This document shows, piece after piece, positions 1-9,399 of a DNA stretch of 64,000 nt. The position numbers and the translations under genes are program-made. The stretch is taken from assembly GCF_015557635.1 (NCBI RefSeq), contig NZ_JADNOP010000004.1:170389-234388 (forward strand). Reading direction: 5' to 3'. Under the pieces are notes generated by a model. The model made no database searches and was not told where the DNA came from. It was given only the letters and a program-made list of their open reading frames with translations. Within the stretch, counting starts at the first letter, position 1; every line of letters begins with the position of its first letter. This DNA comes from Fusicatenibacter saccharivorans (GTDB lineage: Bacteria > Bacillota > Clostridia > Lachnospirales > Lachnospiraceae).

Positions 1-1
1 T

Positions 2-1636
2 GCGCTGCAGACGCTGCGGGAGCTGACACTGACCCCGACGGAAACGGGAAAAGAGGATCAGAGAATCGCATATTGCATGGAATGGATGAAACAGCAGGGC
101 ATGGAGTCGGTTCATACGGATGAGCTTGGAAATGTAATCTGGGAGTATCGGCCGGAACAGGAAAAGAAGGTTCTGTATACGGCGCATCTGGACACTGTGT
201 TTTCGCTGGAGGAACCGCTGGAGATTAAGGAAGACGGAATGATCTGGCGTTGTCCCGGCATCACAGACGATACCGTGAATGTCGTGATGCTTCTGATGGC
301 GGCAAAATACGTTCATGAGACAGAGCCGGAGCTTCCATGCGGTCTGATTTTTGCAGCGGATCTGGGAGAAGAAGGGCTTGGCAATCTGTGCGGAGTTCGC
401 GCGCTTGTCGACCATTATGAAAAAAATCTGTGCGGAATGGCAGCCTTTGATCTGTATCGGGATAAAATGTATCCCATCTGCATCGGGTCTGTCCGGTATC
501 GGATTTCGGCAAAAACAAAGGGCGGTCATTCTTTCCTGAATTTCGGAAGAAAAAATGCCATTGCAGAGCTTGCGGGTCTGATCGGAGAGCTTTACCGTTT
601 TCAGACAGATGCAGCATCTCATACAACATACAATGTAGGAAAGATAGAGGGAGGAACCTCCGTCAATACGATTGCGCAGGATGCCTCCATGCTGTTTGAA
701 TTCCGTTCGGAGGATTACCGGAGTCTGGAAGCCTGCGAAACATATCTGGAGCAGACCATAGCAGCACGCCAGAGTGAGGAGGTACAGTATTCCTGTGAGC
801 TCGTCGGAAAGCGGCCGTGCGCAAGAGAAACCGATCCTGTCCAGATGGCACGTATGACGCGGTGCGCACAGAAAACGCTGAAGGCAGCCGACGGGGAAGA
901 ACCGGTATGCTCTGAAGCATCCACAGACTGTAATATCCCATTGTCACGGCATATTCCTGCCATCTGTGTCGGTTTCTGCCGGGGCGGAGGAGCGCATACC
1001 AGAGAAGAATGGCTCGATGCCGCCAGCGTAGAAGATGGCATGTGTGCAGCCGTAGCACTCGTATGCCGGCTTCCGTGGATGTGCTGCGAGAGCAGAGTCG
1101 TTGTAAGGGACGGGATAGAGGATCGAAAAGAGAAAGAAGAAATCCGGCAGCTGCTGGAGCGGTGCGATCAGGATTTCGTTCCGCCGCTTTCCCACCGCAA
1201 CAGTACATCCCAGACGAACTGGGCCGAGACAGAAGAAAAGACGGATGGAATTGCAGAATATCTGGAAAATATCTGCAGTCAGCATGTGGTGCTGTGGAAG
1301 GAAGAGGGAGTCGTGCGGGCCTTTATGACCTGGAAGGATCATTTTAACTGTGAAAATCTGGAAGCATATCCGGATTCCTGCTATCTGACCACCCTCTGCG
1401 TCTGGCCGGATTACCGCGGACAGGGAATTTCGGAGGTAATGTATGCAGAAGCAGAAAAGGACATCGCGGCAAAATTTCCGGGAAGCCGGATTACTCTCCG
1501 TACCTGGTCCACGAACGGGGCCCAGGAGCATATCCTGGACAAGCTGGGATATAGTCTTGTCCGGCGGCTGAAAGATGACCGTGGAGAAGGAATTGATACG
1601 GTTTATTTTGTAAAAAAGGAAGAAAACGACAGATAA
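2..1636 (+). CDS. M20-family metallopeptidase fused to GNAT acetyltransferase (5' partial)
   Basis: The frame is open back to base 2 with no stop and reads as typical M20 sequence before the first ATG at 77, so the true start lies outside the window. Numbered from that ATG, the first ~330 residues hold M20 zinc-site motifs: HLDT at 37-40, a TDD at 63-65, the GEE general base at 97-99, a GGHS dimerisation-type motif near 153, and a C-terminal GGGAHTRE histidine. From about residue 345 a second domain appears with a GNAT acetyl-CoA motif (VWPDYRGQG) and a GNAT-like C-terminus. The likely role is hydrolysis of a peptide or acyl-amino-acid bond plus N-acetyl transfer in the cytoplasm; the substrate is unknown. 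The next gene is a C69 dipeptidase on the same strand 72 bases downstream, which suggests a peptide-catabolism pair. Both domains are in one uninterrupted frame, so this looks like a real fusion. Confidence 0.85.
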   Translation, partial: ALQTLRELTLTPTETGKEDQRIAYCMEWMKQQGMESVHTDELGNVIWEYRPEQEKKVLYTAHLDTVFSLEEPLEIKEDGMIWRCPGITDDTVNVVMLLMAAKYVHETEPELPCGLIFAADLGEEGLGNLCGVRALVDHYEKNLCGMAAFDLYRDKMYPICIGSVRYRISAKTKGGHSFLNFGRKNAIAELAGLIGELYRFQTDAASHTTYNVGKIEGGTSVNTIAQDASMLFEFRSEDYRSLEACETYLEQTIAARQSEEVQYSCELVGKRPCARETDPVQMARMTRCAQKTLKAADGEEPVCSEASTDCNIPLSRHIPAICVGFCRGGGAHTREEWLDAASVEDGMCAAVALVCRLPWMCCESRVVVRDGIEDRKEKEEIRQLLERCDQDFVPPLSHRNSTSQTNWAETEEKTDGIAEYLENICSQHVVLWKEEGVVRAFMTWKDHFNCENLEAYPDSCYLTTLCVWPDYRGQGISEVMYAEAEKDIAAKFPGSRITLRTWSTNGAQEHILDKLGYSLVRRLKDDRGEGIDTVYFVKKEENDR

Positions 1637-1708
1637 CATGGTGCTTGCAAATCGTAGCTGAAGGTGTCATAATCGGAAGCATAAGACAGCAAAAGGAGGG
1701 CTATAGCT

Positions 1709-3193
1709 ATGCCTTGTACAACCATTTTAGTTGGAAAGAAAGCATCGTATGACGGTTCCACCATGATCGCGCGAAACGACGATTCCGGTGCAGGCCATTA
1801 TACATCGAAAAAATTTGTAGTGATTCACCCGGAGGAGCAGCCGAGAACCTATAAAACCGAGATTTCTCATCTGACCATTGAGCTTCCGGACAATCCGATG
1901 CGGTACACTGCAGTGCCAAACGCAGAAAAAGGCGAGGGTGTCTGGGCGGCAAGCGGCGTGAATGCAGCGCAGGTCGGTATGACTGCGACCGAGACAATCA
2001 CATCGAATCCGCGTGTGCTGGGTGCGGATCCGCTTGTTGTTTATCAGCCGGCGGAAGACGGAAAAGAAGAGGTTCCGGGCGGAATCGGCGAGGAGGACCT
2101 TGTTTATATTGTTCTTCCTTATATTAAAAGCGCCAGAGAGGGTGTCAAAAGACTGGGCAGCCTGCTGGAGCAGTACGGTACATACGAGATGAACGGCATT
2201 GCATTTCAGGACCACGATGAGATCTGGTGGCTGGAGACGATCGGCGGCCATCACTGGATGGCAGTGAAAGTGCCGGATGACCATTATGTGGCCATGCCGA
2301 ACCAGCTTGGCATCGACCATTTTGATCTGGAGGATGCACTCGGCGAACAGAAGGAATATATGTGCTCAGCAGACTTGAAAGAATTTATTGAAACATATCA
2401 TCTGGATCTTTCTATGGATGGAAATTTTAATCCGCGCGATGCCTTCGGAAGCCACGATGATTCCGATCACGTTTACAATACACCGCGTGCCTGGTTCATG
2501 GAGCGCTATCTGAACCCGCACACGAAAAAATGGGACGGACCGGATGCCGATTACACACCAGTATCTGACGATATTCCGTGGATGATGGTTCCGGAGAAGA
2601 AGATCACCGTAGAGGATGTGAAATACGTACTGTCCTCTCACTATCAGGGAACACCGTACGACCCGTATGCCGCATACGGCGAGAAATCGTGGAAAGGGGC
2701 ATACCGCTCCATCGGTGTCAATCGGACCGATTTCCTTTCTGTCATCCAGATGCGCCCGGATCACAAAGGAGACAACGGCATTCTGCAGTGGATTGCATTT
2801 GCGTCAAATGCATTCAATGTGCTGGTTCCGTTCTACACCGATGTGACGACAACACCGGAGTATCTTTCCAACACAACGGGAGAGGTTTCCACAGATAACT
2901 TCTACTGGGCAAGCCGCATGGTGGCAGCAATGGCAGATGCATCCTATAAGTCTTCTATCTTCCACATTGAGCGGTATCAGGAAAAGGTGATGGCAAAAGG
3001 CCATGCACTGATCCATCAGTACGATGCGCTGCTTGCAGGGGAGACAGACGAAACAAAACAGACACAATTGAGAGAAGAAGCAAACAACAAAATCGCTGAA
3101 ATGCTGAAAAAGGAGACGGGTGCAACACTGCACAAGGTACTCTTTGAACTCAGCAACCAGATGAAAAACGCGTATTCCAGATCGGATGCGTAA
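1709..3193 (+). CDS. pepD: C69-family dipeptidase
   Basis: This 494-residue protein matches the C69 (PepD) dipeptidases, N-terminal-nucleophile hydrolases that cleave a broad range of dipeptides. The sequence opens MPCTTILVGKKAS; the Cys at position 3 is the expected nucleophile, exposed by removal of the first residues. The DGSTMIARNDD stretch that follows is the conserved family N-terminus. There is no signal peptide, so it should act in the cytoplasm. An AAAGGAGGG ribosome site sits about 8 bases before the ATG, which fixes the start. It follows the M20-GNAT gene and ends before a hairpin terminator. Length is normal for the family. Confidence 0.93.
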   Translation: MPCTTILVGKKASYDGSTMIARNDDSGAGHYTSKKFVVIHPEEQPRTYKTEISHLTIELPDNPMRYTAVPNAEKGEGVWAASGVNAAQVGMTATETITSNPRVLGADPLVVYQPAEDGKEEVPGGIGEEDLVYIVLPYIKSAREGVKRLGSLLEQYGTYEMNGIAFQDHDEIWWLETIGGHHWMAVKVPDDHYVAMPNQLGIDHFDLEDALGEQKEYMCSADLKEFIETYHLDLSMDGNFNPRDAFGSHDDSDHVYNTPRAWFMERYLNPHTKKWDGPDADYTPVSDDIPWMMVPEKKITVEDVKYVLSSHYQGTPYDPYAAYGEKSWKGAYRSIGVNRTDFLSVIQMRPDHKGDNGILQWIAFASNAFNVLVPFYTDVTTTPEYLSNTTGEVSTDNFYWASRMVAAMADASYKSSIFHIERYQEKVMAKGHALIHQYDALLAGETDETKQTQLREEANNKIAEMLKKETGATLHKVLFELSNQMKNAYSRSDA

Positions 3194-3220
3194 GGCTTTT
3201 TGGGGGGAAAGAATAAGAGA

Positions 3221-3258
3221 ATGGTTCTGCGCGCAGGAAAAATTGCGCGCAGAATCAT
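3221..3258 (+). terminator. Hairpin terminator after pepD
   Basis: A 15-bp perfect stem (ATGGTTCTGCGCGCA and its complement) with an 8-base loop lies 28 bases past the pepD stop. Only a short T stretch follows, so it is a moderate intrinsic terminator. The remaining bases up to the promoter at 3364 show no gene. Confidence 0.7.
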
Positions 3259-3363
3259 TTCCTGTCCGGAACCGCCTCGAACAAACAGGGTGTTACAGTT
3301 CGTCGGAAACCAGTGAACGATACGATCCTGATAAAAAATCTCAGCGTACTTTGGTGAATTTTG

Positions 3364-3392
3364 TTGACAACAGGCAGTTCCTGTGCTACAAT
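3364..3392 (+). promoter_or_regulatory. Sigma-A promoter of the rpmG-secE-nusG-rplKA operon
   Basis: TTGACA and TACAAT are separated by exactly 17 bases. The site lies about 150 bases upstream of rpmG, with no other gene between them. Confidence 0.8.
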
Positions 3393-3537
3393 AAACCAGC
3401 GACATGGAAGAAGGTCTTTTTTTTATGCCTGAAATTGCTGAAGTACGAGCAGCAAAAACAGGGCAGAAATGAAGAGACCGCCGCTGATCCGCAAGGATCA
3501 CAAGCGATAACGCAAATACACAGTGGAGGTGGAAGTC

Positions 3538-3687
3538 GTGCGCGTAAAAATCACATTGGCATGTACTGAATGCAAACAGCGTAATTACAACATGACAAAA
3601 GAGAAAAAGAACCATCCTGAGAGAATGGAGACAAAGAAGTACTGCAGATTCTGCAAAAAGCACACAATGCACAAAGAAACCAAATAA
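3538..3687 (+). CDS. rpmG: 50S ribosomal protein L33
   Basis: A 49-residue protein begins with GTG after a GGAGGTGG ribosome site. It carries two CxxC pairs (ACTEC near residues 9-12 and YCRFC near 36-39), the zinc-binding form of L33. It sits directly before secE and nusG, the usual place for this L33 paralogue in Firmicutes. It is too short to stand out in a long-ORF scan. Confidence 0.96.
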   Translation: MRVKITLACTECKQRNYNMTKEKKNHPERMETKKYCRFCKKHTMHKETK

Positions 3688-3708
3688 TCTTTGGTAAGAG
3701 GTGATCCA

Positions 3709-3909
3709 ATGGCAGAAACTGAAAAAAAAGCATCCAAAAAGAGCTGGTTCAAGGGCTTGAAAGCAGAGTTCAGAAAAATCATCTGGGTTGACAACAAAAC
3801 GCTGGGCAAGCAGACCGTTGCAGTCGTAGCGATCTCTGCAGTAACCTGCGGGTTAATCACCCTGGTTGACAGCGCTGTAATCGAGTTCGTCAATTTATTG
3901 ATCAAATAA
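3709..3909 (+). CDS. secE: Preprotein translocase subunit SecE
   Basis: A 66-residue protein with a charged cytoplasmic N-terminus (KKASKKSWFKGLKAEFRKI) and one C-terminal membrane helix of roughly residues 37-62. This is the minimal SecE of Gram-positives, which clamps SecY in the membrane. The ATG at 3709 has AGAGGTG upstream; an in-frame TTG at 3691 is less likely because it lacks a site. It lies between rpmG and nusG, the conserved order. Confidence 0.96.
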   Translation: MAETEKKASKKSWFKGLKAEFRKIIWVDNKTLGKQTVAVVAISAVTCGLITLVDSAVIEFVNLLIK

Positions 3910-3925
3910 GGATAAAGGTGTCAGA

Positions 3926-4447
3926 ATGTCAGAAGTAAACTGGTATGTAGTCCACACCTATTCGGGCTATGAAAACAAAGTAAAAGCCAATATTGAGAAA
4001 ACAATTGAGAACCGTCATCTTGAGGATCAGATTTTGGAAGTACGTGTTCCTATGGAAGAAGTTGTTGAAGTCAAGAACGGAACCAAGAAACAGGTACTCC
4101 GGAAATTGTTTCCGGGCTACGTTCTGATCAACATGATCATGAACGACGATACCTGGTATGTTGTCCGCAATACCAGAGGTGTTACGGGCTTCGTAGGACC
4201 GGGATCCAAGCCGGTACCGCTTACGGATGAGGAAATGGTGAACCTTGGAATCACCGGTGGTGAGGAAAAGGTTGAGCTTGACCTTGAAGTCGGCGATGCA
4301 GTCGTTGTAACAGGCGGCGCATGGAAGGATACAACCGGACTGATTCAGAGTATCAACGATACAAAACAGATGGTTACCATCAATGTTGAGCTGTTCGGCC
4401 GCGAAACGCCGGTAGAAATAAGTTTCGCAGAAGTCAAGAAGATGTAA
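3926..4447 (+). CDS. nusG: Transcription termination/antitermination factor NusG
   Basis: A 173-residue NusG. The N-terminal NGN domain starts WYVVHTYSGYENKVK and contains the LFPGYVLI motif near residue 62. A KOW domain follows at about 120-150 (EVGDAVVVTGGAWKDTTG). NusG binds RNA polymerase and modulates pausing. It starts 16 bases after secE and precedes rplK, so all five genes appear to form one transcription unit. Confidence 0.97.
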   Translation: MSEVNWYVVHTYSGYENKVKANIEKTIENRHLEDQILEVRVPMEEVVEVKNGTKKQVLRKLFPGYVLINMIMNDDTWYVVRNTRGVTGFVGPGSKPVPLTDEEMVNLGITGGEEKVELDLEVGDAVVVTGGAWKDTTGLIQSINDTKQMVTINVELFGRETPVEISFAEVKKM

Positions 4448-4468
4448 GAAATGCCCCAGGGGCGTTTC

Positions 4469-4496
4469 GTGGGAGGGAAATTCCCGCAATTACCAC
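4469..4496 (+). promoter_or_regulatory. Candidate L1-binding leader hairpin before rplK
   Basis: A 28-base element folds as an outer GTGG/CCAC stem and an inner GGGA/TCCC stem, with an asymmetric internal loop. It resembles the L1 target in 23S rRNA and the known autoregulatory L1 site on L11-L1 mRNAs. A nearly identical copy lies before rplA at 4980. The role is inferred from structure and position. Confidence 0.7.
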
Positions 4497-4519
4497 ATTT
4501 ATTTAGGAGGTGCCGTAAA

Positions 4520-4945
4520 ATGGCAAAGAAAGTTACAGGATATATCAAATTACAGATTCCTGCTGGTAAAGCAACACCAGCACCACCGGTTGGACCTGCA
4601 CTTGGACAGCACGGAGTAAACATCGTACAGTTTACCAAAGAGTTCAACGCAAGAACAGCAGATAAGGGAGACCTGATCATCCCTGTAGTTATCACTGTAT
4701 ATGCAGACAGAAGTTTCAGCTTCATAACCAAAACTCCTCCGGCAGCAGTTCTGCTTAAGAAAGCCTGCAACCTGAAATCTGGTTCCGGCGTTCCGAACAA
4801 AACGAAAGTTGCTACTATCTCTAAGGACAAAGTTCGTGAGATCGCAGAGATGAAGATGCCAGACCTGAATGCAGCAACTGTTGAGGCAGCTATGAGCATG
4901 ATCGCAGGTACCGCAAGAAGTATGGGTATCGTTGTAGAGGACTAA
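4520..4945 (+). CDS. rplK: 50S ribosomal protein L11
   Basis: A 141-residue L11 ([20 protein letters not shown]). The proline-rich [13 protein letters not shown] segment and the C-terminal RNA-binding domain are complete. The start is fixed by TTAGGAGGTG about 8 bases before the ATG at 4520; the frame is open upstream but that part is the leader. L11 forms the GTPase-associated stalk base. Confidence 0.97.
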   Translation: MAKKVTGYIKLQIPAGKATPAPPVGPALGQHGVNIVQFTKEFNARTADKGDLIIPVVITVYADRSFSFITKTPPAAVLLKKACNLKSGSGVPNKTKVATISKDKVREIAEMKMPDLNAATVEAAMSMIAGTARSMGIVVED

Positions 4946-4979
4946 TTTAGAAGAAGAGTTTACATCTTCTCGTATTGAC

Positions 4980-5007
4980 GTGGGAGGGAGATTCCCGCAA
5001 CTACCAC
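4980..5007 (+). promoter_or_regulatory. Second candidate L1-binding leader hairpin, before rplA
   Basis: This copy differs from the element at 4469 at only two positions and keeps every paired base. It lies just before the rplA ribosome site (AGGAGG at about 5009), so bound L1 could directly block translation of its own gene. Confidence 0.7.
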
Positions 5008-5024
5008 CAGGAGGTTATTAGACA

Positions 5025-5717
5025 ATGAAACATGGTAAGAAATATTTAGAGGCTGCAAAAGCAGTTGATCGTAGCATTCAGTACGATCCGGCAGATGCTA
5101 TTTCCACAGTTAAGAAATTAGCTACTGCTAAATTTGACGAGACAATCGAAGTTCACATCAAAACTGGTTGTGACGGACGTCACGCAGACCAGCAGATCCG
5201 TGGAGCAGTTGTTCTGCCGCACGGTACCGGAAAACAGGTTCGTGTACTTGTTTTCGCTAAAGGCGCAAAAGCTGATGAGGCTGTTGCAGCAGGTGCAGAG
5301 TTCGTTGGAGCTGAGGAGCTGATCCCGAGAATCCAGAACGATGGCTGGTTTGATTACGATGTTGTTGTTGCTACACCGGATATGATGGGTGTTGTTGGTC
5401 GTCTGGGCCGTGTACTTGGACCGAAAGGTTTAATGCCAAACCCGAAGGCTGGTACCGTAACTATGGATGTTACCAAAGCCGTTAAAGAGATCAAAGCAGG
5501 TAAGATTGAGTATCGTCTTGACAAAACAAACATTATCCACGTGCCAATCGGAAAAGCTTCTTTTACTGAGGAGCAGTTAAGCGACAACTTCCAGACGCTG
5601 ATCGGTGCAATCAACAAAGCAAAACCGGCTACTCTGAAGGGACAGTACCTGAAGAGCGTTACTCTGGCTCCTACTATGGGACCTGGAGTTAAGGTTAATA
5701 CTTTGAAGCTTGCATAA
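5025..5717 (+). CDS. rplA: 50S ribosomal protein L1
   Basis: A 230-residue L1 of normal length with the conserved [15 protein letters not shown] stretch near residues 128-142. The start is an ATG after CAGGAGGTTATT. L1 binds the 23S L1 stalk and represses its own operon in other bacteria. The operon ends here with a strong terminator. The usual downstream rplJ-rplL pair is not adjacent. Confidence 0.97.
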   Translation: MKHGKKYLEAAKAVDRSIQYDPADAISTVKKLATAKFDETIEVHIKTGCDGRHADQQIRGAVVLPHGTGKQVRVLVFAKGAKADEAVAAGAEFVGAEELIPRIQNDGWFDYDVVVATPDMMGVVGRLGRVLGPKGLMPNPKAGTVTMDVTKAVKEIKAGKIEYRLDKTNIIHVPIGKASFTEEQLSDNFQTLIGAINKAKPATLKGQYLKSVTLAPTMGPGVKVNTLKLA

Positions 5718-5732
5718 TAAATGAAAGAATGA

Positions 5733-5769
5733 GGACCCCCGGGGCTGTAATGGCTCCGGGGGTTCTTTG
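5733..5769 (+). terminator. Intrinsic terminator after rplA
   Basis: A GGACCCCCGGGGC / GCTCCGGGGGTTC stem with a 7-base loop is followed by TTCTTTG. It closes the rpmG-rplA operon. Confidence 0.88.
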
Positions 5770-5991
5770 TGTTGAAAAACGGACGCAGGGGAAAGGCGAA
5801 TTCCGATTCCTTAAGAAAGAGCTTTATTTCAATGGGAAATAATTGAAAAAGATCAAAATAGTGTTAGAACATGAAAATTAAGATCAAGTATTCTGCCGGA
5901 AATGTTAGTATAATGCTAAGTAGAAAGCAAACGAAAAGAGCAGAGCCCATGCATGCGTTTGGAACGGCGGGCTCTGGAAAGGGAGGGTTTT

Positions 5992-7992
5992 ATGCAGTAT
6001 TTTGAGAAACAGGGAAATGCGCTGATTTTCCGGCAGGATGGGGAGACGGTCCGGGTGGAGCCGTGGCAGAAGGACAGTCTTCGGGTGAGAGGTACGCTTC
6101 TTTCGGAGATAGAAGAGGGAAGCATTGCACTGCTTGATCCGGAACCGGTGGAAGCGGAAATTGAGCTGGTGGACGAGCTGAAAGCGACGATCAAAAACGG
6201 TAAAATCCAGGCGGTTCTCGAGCTTCAGCCGTGGGGACAGAAGCTGCGGATTACGTTCTTGAATCAGAAGGGCGAGGTGCTGCTCTCCGAGATCGCAAAC
6301 GGCGGAGCGCTCTGCCTGCGCGCACACGATTACCGTGCATTAAAGGGAGGCGCTTATCAGCTGAAAGTATCCTTTGATTCCAACCCGGATGAGAAGATTT
6401 ATGGTATGGGACAGTATCAGCAGGAGAGAATGAACCTGAAGGGATGCAACCTGGAACTGGCGCACCGTAATTCGCAGGCGAGCATTCCGTTTTATGTATC
6501 GAGCCTTGGCTACGGCTTCCTGTGGCACAATGCAGCGGTCGGTGAGGTTCATTTCGGAACGAACACAACGGAATGGCTGGCACGCACCACAAAGCAGCTC
6601 GACTACTGGGTAACCGCAGGCGATACCCCGGCAGAAATTGAAGAGCACTTTGCAGATGCCATTGGTAAAGTTCCGATGATGCCAGAGTACGGCCTTGGCT
6701 TCTGGCAGTGCAAGCTGCGCTACTACAACCAGGAGCAGGTTCTGAACGTGGCGCGCGAGTACAAAAAACGCGGCATTCCGCTGGATGTTTTTGTGATCGA
6801 CTACTATCACTGGCCAAGATGCGGTGATTACCGTTTTGACGAGGAATACTTCCCGGATCCGAAGGCAATGATCGACGAGCTGCACGAGATGGGCATTGAG
6901 ACGATGGTTTCCATCTGGCCGCAGATCGACTGGAGAAGTGAAAATTACGAAGAAATGAAACAGCAGGGACTTCTTGTGAAGAGTAATGCAGGTGTTGATG
7001 TTCAGATGCTGTTCCATGGAAATAATGTCTTTTTGGATGCAACGAATCCGAGAACGAGAAAGTACGTCTGGGAAAAAGTAAAGAAAAACTATGCAGATCT
7101 CGGCATCCGTACGTTCTGGCTGGATGAAGCAGAGCCGGAATTTTCGACGTACGAGTATGAGTGCTACCGCTACGCCGCAGGCCCGGTGGAAGAGATCGGA
7201 AATATTTACCCGAGAGAGTATTCCCGCATGTTCTACGAAGGACAAAAAGAGAATGGGCAGGAAGATATTGTCAACCTTGTGCGCTGTGCATGGCTCGGAA
7301 GCCAGAAATACGGTGCGCTTGTGTGGTCCGGCGATATTTTCTCAACCTACGAGGACTTCCGCAAACAGATCTGCGCAGGCCTTCATATGGGACTTTGCGG
7401 TATTCCGTGGTGGACAACCGATATCGGCGGATTCCACGGCGGTGTGACCGAAGATCCGGACTTCCAGGAGCTGCTTGTGCGTTGGTTCCAGTTTGGTACC
7501 TTCTGCCCGGTTATGCGTATTCACGGAAACCGGGGACCGAGAGAAGAGATCATCAACAAGGCTGGCGAAGTGCGTGAGGGAACAGGAGCTGACAACGAGG
7601 TATGGAGCTTCGGAGAGAAAAATTATGAAATCCTGACAAAATTCATCGGTGTCCGCGAAAAAATGCGCGATTACACGAGAAGCCTGATGGCAGAAGCACA
7701 CGAAAAAGGAACACCGGTCATGAGAACGATGTTCTATGAGTTCCCGGAGGATGCAGCGTGCTGGGACATCTCCGATGCTTACATGTTCGGTTCCGACATC
7801 CTTGTAGCACCGATTGTCCGGGCAAAAGCAACGAGCCGTACCGTTTATCTGCCGGCCGGTGCGTCCTGGACGCTGGCAAATACCGGTGATGTTTATGAGG
7901 GCGGAAAAGCCTACGAAATCGAGGCGCCGATCGAAACACTGCCGATCTTCCTGCGCAACGGAAAACAGGGATATTTGGTGGGAGAGATCTGA
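5992..7992 (+). CDS. GH31 glycosidase, alpha-xylosidase or alpha-glucosidase type
   Basis: A 666-residue enzyme with the GH31 layout: an N-terminal beta domain, a TIM barrel and C-terminal beta domains. Numbered from the ATG at 5992 (good AAAGGGAGGG site), the WLDEAEPE motif puts the nucleophile at Asp378, and WSGDI gives the acid/base at about Asp448. IPWWTTDIGGF is also conserved. The WLDxxEPE form is seen in xylosidase-like GH31 enzymes, so alpha-xylosidase is a reasonable guess; alpha-glucosidase remains possible. There is no signal peptide, so it probably acts on imported oligosaccharides. It appears monocistronic, with terminators on both sides. Confidence 0.9.
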   Translation: MQYFEKQGNALIFRQDGETVRVEPWQKDSLRVRGTLLSEIEEGSIALLDPEPVEAEIELVDELKATIKNGKIQAVLELQPWGQKLRITFLNQKGEVLLSEIANGGALCLRAHDYRALKGGAYQLKVSFDSNPDEKIYGMGQYQQERMNLKGCNLELAHRNSQASIPFYVSSLGYGFLWHNAAVGEVHFGTNTTEWLARTTKQLDYWVTAGDTPAEIEEHFADAIGKVPMMPEYGLGFWQCKLRYYNQEQVLNVAREYKKRGIPLDVFVIDYYHWPRCGDYRFDEEYFPDPKAMIDELHEMGIETMVSIWPQIDWRSENYEEMKQQGLLVKSNAGVDVQMLFHGNNVFLDATNPRTRKYVWEKVKKNYADLGIRTFWLDEAEPEFSTYEYECYRYAAGPVEEIGNIYPREYSRMFYEGQKENGQEDIVNLVRCAWLGSQKYGALVWSGDIFSTYEDFRKQICAGLHMGLCGIPWWTTDIGGFHGGVTEDPDFQELLVRWFQFGTFCPVMRIHGNRGPREEIINKAGEVREGTGADNEVWSFGEKNYEILTKFIGVREKMRDYTRSLMAEAHEKGTPVMRTMFYEFPEDAACWDISDAYMFGSDILVAPIVRAKATSRTVYLPAGASWTLANTGDVYEGGKAYEIEAPIETLPIFLRNGKQGYLVGEI

Positions 7993-8077
7993 TAAATCAC
8001 AGAGCAGTTGTTTGGTTATGGGCAGGCAGCAAATGCGGATTGCAGATAGCTGCATGAAAAAAGAAAAGGAAAAAGGG

Positions 8078-8120
8078 AAAAGCATTCCGGAAGATCGACA
8101 AGATCTAAAGGAATGCTTTT
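8078..8120. terminator. Bidirectional hairpin between GH31 and aldo/keto reductase genes
   Basis: AAAAGCATTCC and GGAATGCTTTT form an 11-bp stem flanked by A and T runs, so it can terminate transcripts from both convergent genes. Confidence 0.8.
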
Positions 8121-8194
8121 CCGATGTTATAAATCAATCCCGGATCCGAAAAACGGATTTTAGCCTTGCTTCGCATACGGGCGGACAGAAAAAC

Positions 8195-9115
8195 TTACGG
8201 AAGCGGATGACCTGCCGCCAGATACAGCTCATACCATTCTTCCCGCGTCAGCGTAATATTGCATGCCGCGATAATCTCTTTCAGGCGTTTTTCGCTTGCC
8301 GTACCGGTGACGAGCTGCATATTCGCCGGATGGCGCAGAATCCACGCCGCTGCAATCGTGGTATCACTGACACCGTATTTTTCGGCCAGCACGCGGATTT
8401 TCTGGTTCAGCTCCGGATACTCGTCACTTCCAAGGAAGCATCCCTTCCATGACGGCATCTGGAATGGCGACCACGCCTGAAGCGTAATATCATGGAGCCG
8501 GCAGTAGTCGAGCAGACTTCCGTCGTGGTCAACCGAGCCCGGTGTCTCCATATTAACTTCCATGCCGTTGGCGACAAGATTGGAAACCGGAATGCTGAAC
8601 TGTACCTGATTGGCAACGAGCGGCTGGCGGACATATTTCTGCAGAAGTGCAATCTGCATCGGCTTGTGGTTGGAAACACCGAAATGGCGGACCTTTCCGC
8701 TCTCAAACAGAACATCAAACGCTGCTGCAACTTCTTCTGGCTCTACGAGGGCGTCCGGGCGGTGGAGCAGCAGAAGATCGAGATAATCGGTCTGCAGCCG
8801 TTTTAAAATACCGTCCACCGATTCCAGAATGTGCTCTTTCGACAGATCATAGCAGCCCTGGCGGATGCCGCATTTGGACTGGATCAGAACATCCTCGCGG
8901 TGCAGGGAAGGATCGGAGGCAAATGCATCACCGAAAACTGTTTCACTCATGCCGCTGCCGTAAATATCAGCATGATCAAAGAAATATGCGCCCTGTTCCA
9001 GCGCGGAATGGATGAAATGATTCATCTCGTCTTTCGATTTTTCGGAAAGCCGCATGCATCCGACTGCAATCGAAGGAACTTTTCTCAGATGACTGCCTAA
9101 AACCGTTTCTTTCAT
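8195..9115 (-). CDS. Aldo/keto reductase
   Basis: A 306-residue NAD(P)H-dependent oxidoreductase of the aldo/keto reductase family. The catalytic tetrad is visible: Asp47 and Tyr52 in FFDHADIYG, Lys81 in IQSKCG and His118 in LLLHRPD. The C-terminal IAAAWILRHP segment is typical of YdhF-like members. The start at 9115 follows AAAGGAGAATTC; an upstream in-frame ATG lacks a ribosome site. Substrate unknown, cytoplasmic. It is monocistronic and faces the GH31 gene. Confidence 0.92.
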   Translation of the reverse strand: MKETVLGSHLRKVPSIAVGCMRLSEKSKDEMNHFIHSALEQGAYFFDHADIYGSGMSETVFGDAFASDPSLHREDVLIQSKCGIRQGCYDLSKEHILESVDGILKRLQTDYLDLLLLHRPDALVEPEEVAAAFDVLFESGKVRHFGVSNHKPMQIALLQKYVRQPLVANQVQFSIPVSNLVANGMEVNMETPGSVDHDGSLLDYCRLHDITLQAWSPFQMPSWKGCFLGSDEYPELNQKIRVLAEKYGVSDTTIAAAWILRHPANMQLVTGTASEKRLKEIIAACNITLTREEWYELYLAAGHPLP

Positions 9116-9399
9116 GACAGAATTCTCCTTTGTGATAAAATAAAATCTTACTCTCACTATACCACTCAAGTACACTTGAGAGTCAATCTTTTTTGGAAAA
9201 AAGCGGTGAAAGCTTTCGCCAGAACCGCTGCGGATTCGACCAAAACACAGAAAAGCCGAACTTTGTTAACAAAATCGGAACAAAATCGACAACAAAGTTT
9301 ACTTGCATTTTCGAAAAAATGATGTAAGATAGGGGTATTCGAAAAAAGATCCGAAAGGATCTGTAAATCTGTACTGACTCAGATAATGGAGGTTTACCC

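Noticed and set aside
3186..3569. A 127-residue frame from the pepD end into the rpmG leader
   Set aside because: It crosses the terminator and the promoter and has no start signal; rpmG in another frame is the real gene.
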